Assembly: GCF_943734655.1 (NCBI RefSeq)
Contig: NC_071354.1
Span: forward strand, 227,906,397 to 227,970,396
Reading direction: 5' to 3'
DNA from: Sabethes cyaneus
Taxonomy: Eukaryota > Arthropoda > Insecta > Diptera > Culicidae
Length of the DNA stretch: 64,000 nucleotides
Made by a program: the position numbers and the translations under genes. The notes under the pieces were generated by a model, which saw nothing but the letters and a program-made list of their open reading frames with translations, did no database searches and was not told where the DNA came from. This document shows, piece by piece, positions 31,540 through 43,650 of this stretch. Every line of letters starts with the position of its first letter. Positions within the stretch are counted from its first letter, which is position 1.

Positions 31540-32530
31540 ATCATTCAAAAATTATATGAAAATTCACAATCGTTAAAAACATAATACCAAAATAATGGAA
31601 GTCAAGAAAAACACACAAAAAGGATCCAAAGAGGCACAAAAACAACAACAAAAAACTGACACAGAAATGAAAACTCATACAGAAGTGCTACAAAGACGAC
31701 ATTGAAATGATACAAAATCATTTTTACTTGATTTTGTGCCAGAAAAATTTAATATTTCAAATTACAAATTTTGGATTACATCTTATGAAAAAAAAAACGG
31801 TATAAAACATCTCAATGTCATGACAAAAATGTTGCTAAAAATGACTAAAAGTAAATATAATACATACTAATATGATATAAAAAAGATACAAAAATAACAC
31901 AAAAAAACTCCACAAATAACATGCACATTATAAATCGACATAGGGAACAATAAACTAGATTGAATATAAAATAAGAAACGGTAGAAGAAAATAATGAAAA
32001 AGATGTTGATAGTATTTTAGGGAAGATTAGGTAAGTGAGGGTTCAATGACCAACGCTTATTATGTTTGTATAATGTTCCTGGGAAGTCAAGACAAAAACA
32101 TGAGGTTTGTGTACATACATTATGCACAAATATACGAAGATAACCAAAAATAATACAGTCCGAATCCTGACTGGTACCACGACCAGCTAGAGATAGGAGT
32201 TGCCGAAAAAGACGCTGTGAATCACAGTAGGGTCTATTTTATGCTTATAGGTGCGCAAGGCACCGACTGTACGTATTATTCAGCCGTTTACCAGCCACCA
32301 ACGTAATACAAAGAGAATCAATTAAGTACATACAAAAATGTTGCAAGAAGATATAAATTACATAAAAAGGAGGCAGAAAATAACACAACATGAAATAAGC
32401 ACATCACCAAAATATAACAAATTTTTAACAAAAATTATAACATACTACAAAAATTACCTAAAATGACACCAAATTAATAGAAACCCGGCATGAAATGAAG
32501 TAAAAATGATAAAATAATGACGTGAATTGA
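31540..32530 (+). repeat. Degenerate A-rich array, interrupted
   Basis: AAAATAACACAAAAATGA-like units fill 31540-32160 and 32325-32530. They are interrupted at 32165-32310 by a non-repetitive piece containing CTGGTACCACG and GGTGCGCAAGGCACC, which resembles sequence left of 22318. Confidence 0.7.
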
Positions 32531-33629
32531 CTGGTCCAGTGATGTGAAATAAACTTAAACCAACCGGGACTAAAATTAGGCCGAAACTGGACCAAAATAG
32601 ACCGTAATTGGACTACCACTAGAAAAGTGGACCGTAGTCTTACAAAAATAGGCTATAATTTGTACCAAAATAGAAGCAAAACTAAACCATAAATGGATTA
32701 AAGTCGGACCAACATATGACCAAAATGGTGCTATAATTGGACCAAAAATGAAGCAACTTTAGACCAAAATGGGACCAAACCAGCAGCAAAGTTAGATTAG
32801 AAATAGACTACAATTGGAACTGGAATAAAATTGGACTAAAATCGAAATTAAATCGGACCAGAATTGGACCAAAGTTGAACTAAATTAAGATTAAAACTGG
32901 ACCGAAATCGAACAAAAATTGGCTATATTTTGTACCAAAAGTCGACTGAAATTGAGGCAAAAGTAGATCAAAGTTGGAACATACATAATTTCACCAAAAT
33001 TGCACGAAGATACGAAAGTGAAACCAAAATTGTACATTAATTATAACTAAATCAGACTTAAGCTGGTTTGAAACCATTCCAAAATTGAACCAAAATAAGA
33101 CTAAAATTGGACCGAAATTAAACTAAAATTGAACCAAATGTTGACCAAAATTAGATCAAAATTGGTCTAAAATGGGACTAAAATTGGACCGAAATCGAAC
33201 CAAGATTGGACCAAAAATAGATAACAATTAAACCACAACTGAACCAAAATTGGACTGAAATGGAACTGACAACATTTAACCGGAATTAGACCATAATTGG
33301 ACCACAATTGGAACAAACTTAAACTAAATTTAGTCCAAAATTAGACTGCAATCATAAGTTGACCAAAATGAGATGAAAATTGGTCCAAAATTGGACTATA
33401 AATCGTACCAAAATTCGATCGACATTAGACCAGTACCAAATCGAAATTATAGCAAAATGGTACCAAAATTTAACCAAAAGTAGACTTAAATCAAAGAAAA
33501 ATAGGCTGTAATATGGGTTAGAATTCGACTGAGATTGGGGCAAGACTGGACCAAAGATGTTTCAAAGCGGGATCAAAATTGAAGCAAAATTGGTCTTAAA
33601 ATAGACTTTATGTGGATTACAACCAGACT

Positions 33630-34075
33630 CAAAACAAGTGACCTTGATCTCACAGTGACCTAACTTACCTCACTTCTCTTACGAGCCCTATTCTTAAAGT
33701 CACCCTTACCTCAGCTTACAGGCCCCATTTGATTTGTACAGTCACCCAGGTGAGCGGAGTCACCTAGGTGACTCTCAGAATCGCAAAACTGTAAAAAGCA
33801 AAGCCCGGGTGCTAATTCCGTTATCGAAATTTGACCTTCTGTTTTTATACGACAGACTTCGCAACCAGCTGTTAGAATACAGGACAGTGCGGGGTCAGTC
33901 CGTCAGTACGATCCTATTGAATCTAACAGCCTCTCCCAGTCGAGATTCGACCATACGACGACTGGCTTATTAGACCAGCGTTTTACCTCGAGGCCAACTG
34001 GGAGATCGCAAAACTGTGCTCTCACCTAAAAAAATTAGGTAAGGTAACTGTAAGAGCTGGGGCCTAGTCTGAAAT
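33630..34075. mobile_element. MITE-like element hosting a SINE
   Basis: The left part has ACCTAACTTACCTCACTTCTC and CAGCTTACAGGCCCC. The right part has GGTAAGGTAACTGTAAGAG and CTGGGGCC, which are approximate reverse complements. A 16-bp perfect palindrome, AGTCACCTAGGTGACT, lies at 33758-33773. The SINE at 33793-34004 splits it. Without the SINE the element would be about 220 bp. Exact ends were not determined. Confidence 0.5.
33793..34004 (-). mobile_element. tRNA-derived SINE, complete, with 13-bp duplication
   Basis: The body of 212 bp is flanked by ATCGCAAAACTGT at 33780-33792 and 34005-34017. On the minus strand it begins CTCCCAGTTGGCCTCGAGG, an A-box-like tRNA start. It continues with GGTCGAATCTCGAC, a B-box variant, and ends GGCTTTGCTTTTT. 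The body resembles Feilai-like tRNA SINEs of Aedes (recalled, not searched). The identical duplications mean a recent insertion. Confidence 0.85.
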
Positions 34076-34710
34076 GGGATCAAAAGACGATGACAATTGG
34101 GCCAAAAATGGACTTTAATTTGTACCAAAATTGAACGCAAATTGTAATAAAACCGGAATAAAAGTACACCAAATTTTTCCGTAAGTGTACTACAAACTAA
34201 TCAAAATTGAGCACAAACTGGTCCAAAATTAGGGTATAATTTGTAACTAAATTGGACCGAAAGTGGAGTAAAATTTTATTATAATTGGACCAAAACCTGT
34301 CCAAAATTAAAGGTGGATTAAAATTTGACTAAAAATAATTAGATTTGGACCACAAATGAATCAAAAATTTAAACGAAATTAAGCCAAAATTGGACTAAAA
34401 ATAAACCATAATTGAATTAAAATCGGAATGAAATCGGACCAGAATTGTACCGCAATTGGGCCAAAATTGGATTGAAATTGGATCAAAATTATACCAAAAT
34501 GGGACAGAAGTCAGGCCAAAATTGGCTATAATTTGTACCAAAATTGGATCGAAATTGTAGCAAATTATTAGAGCATAATTATACCAAAGTTGTACTAAGA
34601 TTTACCCAAAATTGGGCCGAAATCGGACAAAAATAAAACTAGGTTATAATTAGTATCGAAATTCGACCGAAACTAAAGCAAAATTTGACCAAAATTAACA
34701 CTATGATTGA

Positions 34711-34911
34711 CTGAACGAATACGAGAACAAGATCTCGAGATTAAAGCTAAAGATTCACTGTTTGTCATGTACTGTACCGATCAAGATCTGTACGAGTATC
34801 TGTGTGTATTCACAGATTTGATCAAAATCACTAATTTTCCATCTCTTCATAGATGGCATAAATTTTTTATCTAAATGGCACATAAATAACGCACAACTGA
34901 TGCAAAATCTA
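34711..34911. other. Unassigned spacer
   Basis: This is AT-rich DNA containing AAGATCTCGAGATTAAAGC and GATCAAGATCTGTACGAG. I see no gene or repeat boundary. Confidence 0.4.
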
Positions 34912-34929
34912 TACCTATAAAGAAGGATT

Positions 34930-34963
<34 letters not shown>

Positions 34964-36873
34964 CGTATGTTCCTTATAGAATCGAAAACTACTGAACCAA
35001 TCGGCATGAAAATATGCATGTAGAGGTTTTTTGGGGCCAGGAAAGGTTTTAGTGATGGTTAGAAACCCCTCCCCCCACTAAGAGGGGGGGCTCCCATACA
35101 AATGAAACACAAATTTCTGCATAACTCGACAACTAATCAAGCAAATAGAACAAAATGTGGGTGTTTTCGGTGACAAGAATTTATTCTATGGTAAATTGAG
35201 ACCCCTCCCCTCTTTATAAGGGGAATTATAACTCCTCTCCTCTTTAAAAGGGGGGGGGCTTCCATACAAATTTCCTCATAACTCGAGAACTAATCAAGCA
35301 AATGGAACCAAATTTGGCATGTGAAGGTTTTCGAGGGCAAGAATATTTTCTATAGTAAATAAGGACCCCTCCCCACTTTAAGAGGGGGGGCTCCTGTACC
35401 AAAGAAACACAATTTTCCTCATAACTCGAGAAGTAATTAAGCAAATGGAACCAAATTTGGCATGTGGGTGTTTTTGGAGACAAAAATTTTTTCTATGATG
35501 AATTGGGACTCCTCCCCGTTTTAGGAGGGGGGGATCCTATACACATGAAATACAAATTTCCTCATAACTGAAGAACTAATCAAGCAAATGGAACAAAATT
35601 TGGCATGTGAAAGTTTTCTAGGGCATGAATATTTTCTATGGTGAATTAGAACCCTTAGCCACTTTAAGAGGGAGGGCTCCTATACAAACGAAATACAAAT
35701 TTCCTCATAACTCGAGAACTAATCAAGCAAATGGAACCAAATTTGACACGTGGGTGTTTTTGGAGACAAAAATATTTTCTATGATGAATTGGGACCCCTA
35801 CCCACTTTGGGAGGGGGGGCTCCTATACAAATGAAATTCAAATTTCCTCATAACTCGAGAACTAATCAAGCAAATAGAACCATATTTGGCATGTGGAGGT
35901 TTCTGGAGGCAAAAATATTTTCTATGGTGAATTAGGACACCTCCCAACTTTAAGAGGGGGTGCTTCTACACAAATGAAATACAAATTTCCTCATAATTCG
36001 AGAACTAATCAAGCAAATGGAATCATATTTGGCAAGTGGGTGTTTTTGGAGGCAACCATTTTTTCTATGATGAATTAGGACCCCTTACCTTTTTAAGAGG
36101 GGGGGCTCTCATACAAACGAAATTCAAATTTCCTCATAACTCTAGAACTAATCAAGCAAATGGAACCAAATTTATCATGTGGGTGTTTTTGTAGGCAAGA
36201 ATATTTTCTATGGTATATTTTCTATGGATTTCCCCACTTTAAGAGGGGGTGGGGGGGCTCCTATACAAATGAAAAACCAATTTCCTCATAACTCGAGAAC
36301 TAATCAAGCAAATGGAACCAAATTTGACATGTAAGTGGTTTTGGACGCAAGATTTTTTTCTATGGTGAATTGAGACCCCTCTCTTCTTTAGAAAGCGAGT
36401 TATGGCCCATCTCTCCTTTAAGAGGGTGGGCTTCCATACAAATGAAATGCAAATTTCCTCTTATCTCGAGAACTAATCAAGCAAATGGAACCAAATTTGG
36501 CATGTGGGAGATTTTGGAGTCTTGAATTTATTGTACGATAGTTAGAGACTTCTCACCCCTCTGGTAGGGGGATATGGACTCTCATACAAATAAAACAGAA
36601 ATTTTTGCGAAACTCAAAAGCTAATCAAACTCGAGAAATTCGAGACTTTTCCATAAAACATTCGTCAATACAAGACCACAAAAACTATCTATAGTAACAC
36701 TAGATCATTCAAGACGAGACGGTCGCGAGTGTTGCCGGTGACCCGCCGTCGGAAGCGCAGCCCACTGGGGGGCTTGCAAAAACTCGATATTGTGACAAAG
36801 ATCATCCGAGATTCATGATTTATGTACAACACAGGTTAATTTGTGGCAATACGAAGTTTGTCGGGTCAGCTAG
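34912..36873 (+). mobile_element. Helentron/DINE-1-like non-autonomous element (candidate)
   Basis: The left end, CTATAAAGAAGGATTTCTGTCTG, followed by a (CTGT)n run (34931-34961) and TCGAAAACTACTGAACC, and the right end, ACGAAGTTTGTCGGGTCAGC-TAGT, match the layout of insect HINE/DINE-1 elements. That layout is a microsatellite near the start and a CTAG-type end. Between them lies an 11-unit tandem array. There is no Rep/helicase frame, so it would be non-autonomous. The identification rests on remembered end motifs, not a search. Confidence 0.5.
35050..36640 (+). repeat. Tandem array, 143-bp unit, about 11 copies
   Basis: The phrase CATAACTCGAGAACTAATCA followed by AGCAAATGGAACCAAATTTG recurs at about 35121, 35278, 35421, 35574, 35707, 35850, 35993, 36136, 36288, 36471 and 36609. 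The commonest spacing is 143 bp. Each unit also has a CCCCTCCCC...AAGAGGGGGGGCTCC block that can pair with itself. Short plus-strand frames are by-products of the array. Confidence 0.93.
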
Positions 36874-36988
36874 TCCTAAATAAAAATAACATAATAACAA
36901 AAGTTCCCCGAAATGACGAGAAAAATTCACAAAAATAACACAAAATGAGTACAAAAATGATATAATACCATGCATAATACCAAAACAA

Positions 36989-37094
36989 CCCAAGTAACAT
37001 TTTGGTTGTATAATAGCTTATTTAACTATTGTACGGCTAATTCCCGTGGAACAAGTGCTTGATAACCTATTATACAACAAAAATGTTACTCGGG
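36989..37094. mobile_element. 106-bp hairpin MITE, copy 1
   Basis: The ends are CCCAAGTAACAT and, reversed, CCCGAGTAACAT. The arms extend as TTTTGGTTGTATAATAG versus its complement. AA flanks each side. It belongs with the similar hairpin at 47948-48055. Confidence 0.75.
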
Positions 37095-37437
37095 AACACA
37101 GTAATGAGTAAAAATTACATAAAAATATAATATCTATCTGGGTTTTAATACTTTTGCCTTAATTTGGTAGTGGCTTTGCATACATTTTTACTCAGTACAT
37201 CCCTTGATGTTGACTTCTTTTTCGATGATTTAAAATTGACCTTAACCTAAATATGTTTCGGTTCAGATTGAGGTTAATTGTTATCAAACTCGTTTTAAAT
37301 GTACCTCAGTTTGGCTTAATTCTGCGTCAATTTAATCTATTTCTTGCCGAATTTCTTCTCAGCTGTTCCTAAAATTTACATATTTTGAAAAATGAATGTA
37401 AGTGTAAATGAAACTAAGAAATACTAAGCATTTAAAA

Positions 37438-38165
37438 GGGGACCCTACTCTGGAAATTCAGAAAAATATAATTTTATTTTTTTGCATTTTCGAGAGGCTT
37501 ATACCTTCAGAAATGTCACGCCAAAAGGATTTTTTGATATCTAATCTTGTCGAAAAGTGACGGCGAAAGCTGTGGGGTCACCTCAAGGGAAGTGCATCGA
37601 TGTACGAAACTTTAAACGCGTTTTTCTCGAAACCTTGTTTGTTCAGCTGACGGTACGTGTATCTCAGAATCCAGTGGTCTGATTTGGCTGAAATTTTTTT
37701 TCAGCATGTACAAATGAATTATCTAAATTGTTACGTAGCCGTTTTTTGATATCTCAATTTTTCAATTTTTTATAAGCCCGCAATTGGCGATTTTTGATGA
37801 AAGAACACCTTTAATTTGGAAAATATGCCGCCATTTTGGTAATTTTTCGAATTTTCAAAAACCGCTACGTAACAATTTAGGTATTGACCTAAAGCTTCAA
37901 AATCATCCTTGAAATTTGTTTTTCGATACTCCGTTGGTTCCAGGCACGTACCGCCAGCAAGGAACTATTTTCTAGAAAGCATCCACGCGCCCAGCTGCCA
38001 CCAGCATAATAAACACTATTTTGGAATTCAAAAAACAGAAAATACATGTTCGAATATACCTCAACCTATAACCAAACTACCCCAATACTTAACTATAATT
38101 CCAACGTGCGAAAAAAAATTCACGAAAATCCATTATTTTTCGACCTTCCAGAGTAGGGTCCCCCC
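37438..38165. mobile_element. 728-bp MITE with TTAA-type duplication
   Basis: The ends are GGGGACCCTACTCTGGAA and, reversed, GGGGGGACCCTACTCTGGAA. TTAAAA flanks both sides (37432-37437 and 38166-38171). TTAA would fit piggyBac-type insertion. Inner partial arms include AATTGTTACGTAGCCG against CGCTACGTAACAATT and CTGACGGTACGTG against CACGTACCGCCAG. There is no transposase frame. Confidence 0.7.
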
Positions 38166-38171
38166 TTAAAA

Positions 38172-40440
38172 CAAACTTGATAGGAAACAAAATTTAATTC
38201 TACATTTTTATTTTTAAACGTAAACAAAACCGACAAATTGATCAAAATTCAGTAAAATACAAGTCAAATTAAGATAAAATCCCTGAGTGAGGAAATTACT
38301 CGAACACAATTTGCTATTGTTGGAAAGTTTTAGACCAAAATTGATCCTCCATAGGAGGGTCGGAAACAATGTGCCACCCTCCGATCCGATGGCAAATTGC
38401 GTCAAAGCAGCAAGGTGTGATAAAATTCACCCACGTGTCTGCCACTGCACTCCGGAATGCAGCAACTTTCTTCTCCGTTCGGTCCGTCGGTGTCGTCGTC
38501 GTCGTCGTCGTCGTCGTCGTGGTTTGGCAACGAACTTCAATGGCATTGTTGTGTTGTGTTGCGGCCGAATTCCAACAACACGGAAATCACATGTGATAGC
38601 TCTCTTGTTCGGTTATGTTAAACTTGAAAAATTGTATTATAGCTAGTAGCTACACGTTTGGTTGGCAAAAGTTGCTTGTTATTGCGTCTTATGTCAGGAA
38701 TTTTTACGCTTGGTTAACATCACACGTAGAATTGAGCTTCTAGTAGGGGAAAACTGATATTCTTCCACTTGTAATCTAATAGGGTATCAGCGCAGAGCGG
38801 TTGGGTGGTTAAGGTGTTGTGTTTTCCATCGAAATGTAGGTTGTAATACGAGTAACAACAAACGTTGTATGAAGGGGAATCCCCAACATCAATCAGTTTC
38901 AGGAGGTACGAAATTGACACCATTCTAAGGAACGATCCTGTTAGATTGATACCTAGTTGATTGCGGGCAACCAGATGAGACTTTTGATTGGCGTGCCAAC
39001 TTCTAGTTTCTATGAATTTGCCAGTTACCAATAAATTTATTGAAAAATTTATATTTTACCCATGTCCTAGCAATATACGAGTTCTATTTAAATGCCTATG
39101 ACAATAAATGGCTGTTGGCAAGGCATCAATATTGTAAAAAAATATAAGAAAGAGTAGTGCAATTGATCGGCTGTGAGAGTTTTATTGTGGGCAGTTTTTC
39201 CTTTCCGGTTCCATTATTCAATGGCCGATGATGTGCATTATTCGATGAAATCGAATATTTCAGACGCAGCGACGATTAGATACGAGTGAGGAAACAGAGA
39301 GGAAGTGGAAATCTTGTTCAGCACAAAAAAGCAGCAAAAAGAATTCAGGCATCGAAGGAGTGGCTGTCACTTAGGAAATTATGATTATTATCCCTGGCCT
39401 AGACAAGTTCACCCGAGCAGACGAGCTCTCGCCGAAATGTCACGTTGTCACTGTCTTCTCTGTCAGTTGCAAATATGCTAAGGAAATTGAGGTGGACAGC
39501 GCGATGACCAATGGTTTTCATCTCCGCAGGAGATATTTTCTTTCAATCTTGGAAACAGTGAAACAGATGACATCCTCAGAAATGATAAAATTATTTGTGA
39601 TTCCACAGAAGTTTTTGGGTTGACCTCGTTGGGTCACTCGAAAACTTCACCAAATATTCTATTTTGGAAATTTAATTTAAGAAGTTTGATTCTTTAGCTC
39701 TTCCATAGAAGGTCATTCATCCAAGTGCCAAAATTCATTAACAACCATCCGTCCTCACCTTTATGGTAAGGGCGACGCGAAATGGAGACGCATAGTAGGC
39801 CAATTGCTGTCCCTCATTCGTCTGCCCTGCAGTGACCTTCTCGGCTGCTCGGGAAAATCCCTTCGCCTTGAGGAGGCAAAACAATCATCAACCACCGCCG
39901 GCAACGGCAAGGCACATCTTCAATTGGTGTCTCCTCCGGTCGGGACAACAATCTAACGAGAGAAAATTCGCGCCTCCCCAACAGCGGTTACGACGACTTT
40001 TGTTCGTCGTCTTTAACGTTTTGTTAGAAACTGCTCGCTCAGTTATCGTTCGATTTTCTCACCGAACGGACGGGACCGACCGTGGGTACTTTTGGCCGCA
40101 AAACGACATGTCACGCGACCGATAATCGAGAGTGCGCTAAAAAGAAACGCGAAAAATACTTTCAAAGCAGTTTTTCCTTTCTTCGGCTTTTCTTTTCATC
40201 CATCGGGCGGCTAGGCAGTTTGTGTTCCGTTCGTTTCGGAACGGTGCATGCTCTCTATTCTTTACCCGCATTACCAAAACAAGCGCCGTTTGGCTGTTTG
40301 TGTGAGTTGCTTGTACAACAGTATCAAGGCTGCTGTGATTTTTAGCGAAATGTAAAAATAAAATTAAGAAAATCGAACACTACTTTTGCTTTTTTATTTC
40401 GCGAGCAGCCCGTCCGTCCGGTTGGGTTTTTTCAGCTGTC
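38172..40440. other. Mostly non-coding, (GTC)n at 38492-38520
   Basis: A pure GTC trinucleotide run of about ten units is present. Short frames are not supported by any family motif. A stretch near 38785-38870 (AGCGGTTGGGTGGTTAAGG) faintly recalls a tRNA D-arm, and could be a worn SINE. Confidence 0.4.
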
Positions 40441-40662
40441 CGCTAAAGTTCAGTGTGCATTTTAATTGTGGCATTAAGTTTATTCAAAATTCGTATTGTT
40501 ATTAGTGAGCCGAATCCGAACGATAAATTATAAGAACTGAGAATTAAACCAGAAAACCGTGCATGATTAAATTTGGCAAGAGAGGTCAAGTTAAAAGTGC
40601 TTGAATCACCAAGAACAATATCGATTTCAACAATAGTGAGAGCTCGGTGGCAGTGAAAACAA
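40440..40662 (+). other. Possible 5' noncoding exon with splice donor
   Basis: TTCAGTGTG at about 40449 resembles an arthropod initiator (TCAGT). The following sequence is free of long frames and ends at ACAA|GTGAGT (40663), a good 5' splice-site match. This is weak evidence. No TATA box or downstream acceptor was tied to it. Confidence 0.2.
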
Positions 40663-41794
40663 GTGAGTGAAAAATCTTAACTAAAAGCAAAATTCTAAAA
40701 TAACGGTAAGAAAGAACAGTTTGCTTTTGCTGATTGCTGGACTGAAATTTTTGTGTGAAGAATTCAAATAATTCTTAAAACCACCACCAACTTTTCAAAG
40801 CAATAGGACACTATCAAGGAGAAGAGTTTCCGCTCGCAACTCGCTATCTCAACACAAGACACGGTTGAATTGATGATGTTCAATCCAAGCGTGATAGACT
40901 AATTGGATTATTTGAACACTGTCGGGTGCTCGGTTCCGTCACCATTAATCACCGGGAGAACCTTCTTTTGCTTTGCTTTTCCACTCAATCATCAAGCATC
41001 AAGGTGGATGATTGGAAGCTACCTGTTGAGTAAGAAAAATTTCATTCATGGTGGCGGTGCCTTAGCTTCATGGGATTATGCAGTATTAACTTTCGAAGGA
41101 AGATTATCGCTTTGGTCCGGTGCTGTATTTAAAAGTACCAGCAAAAGGGCCTTTAGCTTTTCGTGTATCTCATCATCATTAATTTTGAATACAATAAAAC
41201 TTGATTCATTTTCAAAACCTAGCCCTTCAAGCGACCTTCAAATGAAGTTGAGTTTGTTTCTGATGACAGCAATTTGGATTAAATCGAAATTCAAACAGTC
41301 GTCATAAACTTTTGTGGGTTTCAAAAGCAGTTTTTATCCTTAAATTAATATCAATTGTTACTGCCGAAGCCGGAGGGGCCTCGGTTAAGTTTACCCCAGG
41401 TTCCTGGTCGAACCACTGGGAACCGTGTAGGGGCTGGGCTCTCAAGACCTCTTTTCTCACTGGCTAGCTCAACCTTGAGAACGCGAAGGCTCTCAGAGTC
41501 GGCTCCGGGTCTACTTTTCTGGATCAAGAAATCAAAAGCCCTAAATTACACTTTTATATCTATTTATTCTAATCTAACTCTTTTTGGCTGTCACACTCTA
41601 CTCACGATGCTGGTTGCTGTCGATGCTGCTTATTGTGGTGGTCGGCCGACCGTTGGTGCTTATTAGGTACATCGATTTCATTGCTGCTAATCTCACGTGG
41701 TCAGTTCAATCCGGCTACTAGAGTGCCGAGATTCCGAGCTCGTATGCGTAGAAACTGGGAATAGATTCTCGACTACAGGTTCGATGGTTCACGG
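40663..41794. other. No recognisable gene
   Basis: Frames of 134 and 103 codons (40903-41307 and 41355-41666) show no recognised domain. GC content rises after 41350, as in many mosquito LTRs, but no LTR pair was found. Confidence 0.35.
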
Positions 41795-42000
41795 CTCGAT
41801 CGTTCTGCTTCACCCCTGACCCGTCACCGCCTCCCTATGAGCGCGAGTGACCTCAAAGGCGGGGGATTCTACCGCGGGGACGGTATCTCTACTATCAGGG
41901 TTATTCTGCTCGATCTATTTGATTCGTCCCGGCTCGTCACATTCTCTCTTCGAGCGCGTCTGACCTCGGAAGCACGGGTTCGACCGCGGATGCGGTATTC
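41795..42000 (+). repeat. Two direct copies of a 92-bp unit, 114 bp apart
   Basis: CTCGATC...GAGCGCG...TGACCTC...CGACCGCGG-like sequence occurs at 41795-41886 and again at 41909-42000, at perhaps 65 percent identity. Both copies are GC-rich and end GCGGTAT or GACGGTAT. The origin is unknown. Confidence 0.55.
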
Positions 42001-43318
42001 CAAAAGAACAATGGGTTAATTCTGCGCTGACGGCGTCTTGATGCCAAAGATTAATGGGTCCTGACTAGGTTAATCCACTATACGTGCCACGGATCTTGTA
42101 CAATTAATAGTAACAGGTGTCAGTTGGCTTAACACGTTAACTATTTTAATCAAATAACCGGAGCTTAATAATTTTCATCTTACTTGGTCAACTACTTAAC
42201 AGAAAGTGTCAGTAGCTCTAATACTGCTGGAGGGAGAAATTCCTCACTCTATTTCCTGCCGTTTTTTCAGCCATTGAACTGACATTTTATTTCGTTTGGT
42301 GTTTGTAGAGTTGTGGATTATGTTTTGTATCGTTGCATCGTGAGTGTTTTTTTAATTAGTCCCTCGACTTTATTTACTCGGAAATAATTTTACTTTTTAA
42401 CTATTTTTCCCTAATTTATTTATTTATTTTTAATTTCGATTTTAATTTAATTTTTATATTTATAATAATGTATCATTTACTTCAAAACGCTCACCCAACC
42501 TAAACCTATGAATTATTTATATGCAAAATTCATCACGAACTCTAGTCTGCTTCACGATACATTCAATTTATTTCGATCTACCTGGGTGTTATAGGGTAAA
42601 GAGTGCGAAACGGTAACACAATTTAAATTTAATGTAATTAAGACCAATATCAAATAAAATTCGCGGCATTTTTTCTGTCTATCGGTATACAATAAATACA
42701 TTCTCATGATCAGAACTATTATTTGGATCATAAAAACTGCTGTTTAAATCCACTTTTCAATTTTACAGTTTATTTACTATTCAAACAGATACAAGAAATT
42801 AGAACTGGCTAGATGATCTAGGTTTTATAGCTTCAGCTTTATAGGTTTAACTATAAAAAGACGAGACAGACTCGAGGAAAAATAAAAATATGTAAATAAT
42901 GTGGGATAACTCACAGATGTTGTAGCGATAGGATGTACTATTTCCTAATTAATGCATTTGTGTTGTGCTGGGAACCGAAAAACTTTCTATTCTTGACTAT
43001 TATTTATTAGCACACATAATATATGACCGTTCCGATCGAGTGTTGGATTAGGAGTCTTTCTAATTAACTTGTCTGTTAGCTGCAGCAGAAACTATGTGAA
43101 AATGCGACTTTATAACATTATTAAGGGTGCTACGATCAAAATTTGGTCGAACGGAAATGCCCGTAAATCACTTAAATTTTCTTTGAAAAAAATATTTTTA
43201 GAATTTATTTAGAATGAAATACAGAAAAATATATTCAGCTATGCATTTGATTGACAGAACCCGAATTGCCGGACCTCTCATTTAACTCCTCTAGCCTTAA
43301 CCTTTTTTTTTTGTTTCT
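42001..43318. other. AT-rich non-coding stretch
   Basis: I see only short homopolymers and TTTATTTATTTATTTTTAATTT-like low-complexity DNA near 42415-42470. No gene was found. Confidence 0.45.
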
Positions 43319-43650
43319 CGCTTCCAACAGCTTTTTGGTTTTTCTTCAAGATTCGTTTGACAATGGCCCAATATTTTTCGTTTGAGCGAAGTCCCGGAGC
43401 GTTGCAAGCTTCTTTGACCTTTGTTCCGTCAAAAATTCGACCAAAACAGCACGGAACAATCGTGTTACCCCAGAAAAGGCGGCAGACGTTTTTCCAGATA
43501 CTCGTTCAAGTAAATTTTCTTGCTGACAGTGTCTACTTTCTTTTTCCTTCCGGTTGGTGTATAAAAAGACTGTTTCGTTTGACTGTTTCATGAAGTTTCG
43601 TCTTCCAGCACTACGCAGCACGAACTTTGTCTGCATCTGTATGTGTACAG
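43319..43650 (-). pseudogene. IS630/Tc1/mariner transposase remnant
   Basis: Minus-strand frames give CVVLEDETS (first catalytic aspartate block, DDETY in relatives) and FYTPTGRKKKVDTVSKKIYL. NEYLEKRLPPFL follows, and after a deletion, LRSNEKYWAIVKRILKKNQK with the final catalytic glutamate. The block HDC..LFW that normally carries the second aspartate is cut short. There are at least one stop and two frame changes. Relatives of this type have PELRPIERYWAI at the C-terminal catalytic block. It is inactive. Confidence 0.82.

Larger units (their letters stand above)
32565..34710 (+). repeat. 11-bp minisatellite, phased A-tracts
   Basis: The unit is close to ACCAAAATTGG with frequent substitutions (ACTAAAATTGG, ACCGAAATTGG). 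It covers about 1.65 kb in two blocks, 32565-33620 and 34075-34710, separated by a nested MITE and SINE. A/T tracts recur at about one helical turn, so curvature is expected. Confidence 0.88.

Noticed and set aside
35050..36640. CRISPR-like repeat-spacer array
   Set aside because: Units are about 143 bp, degenerate and contiguous, without unique spacers, and the DNA is eukaryotic.
38785..38870. SINE from a tRNA-like D-arm phrase
   Set aside because: The B box is too degenerate and no target duplication or tail was found.
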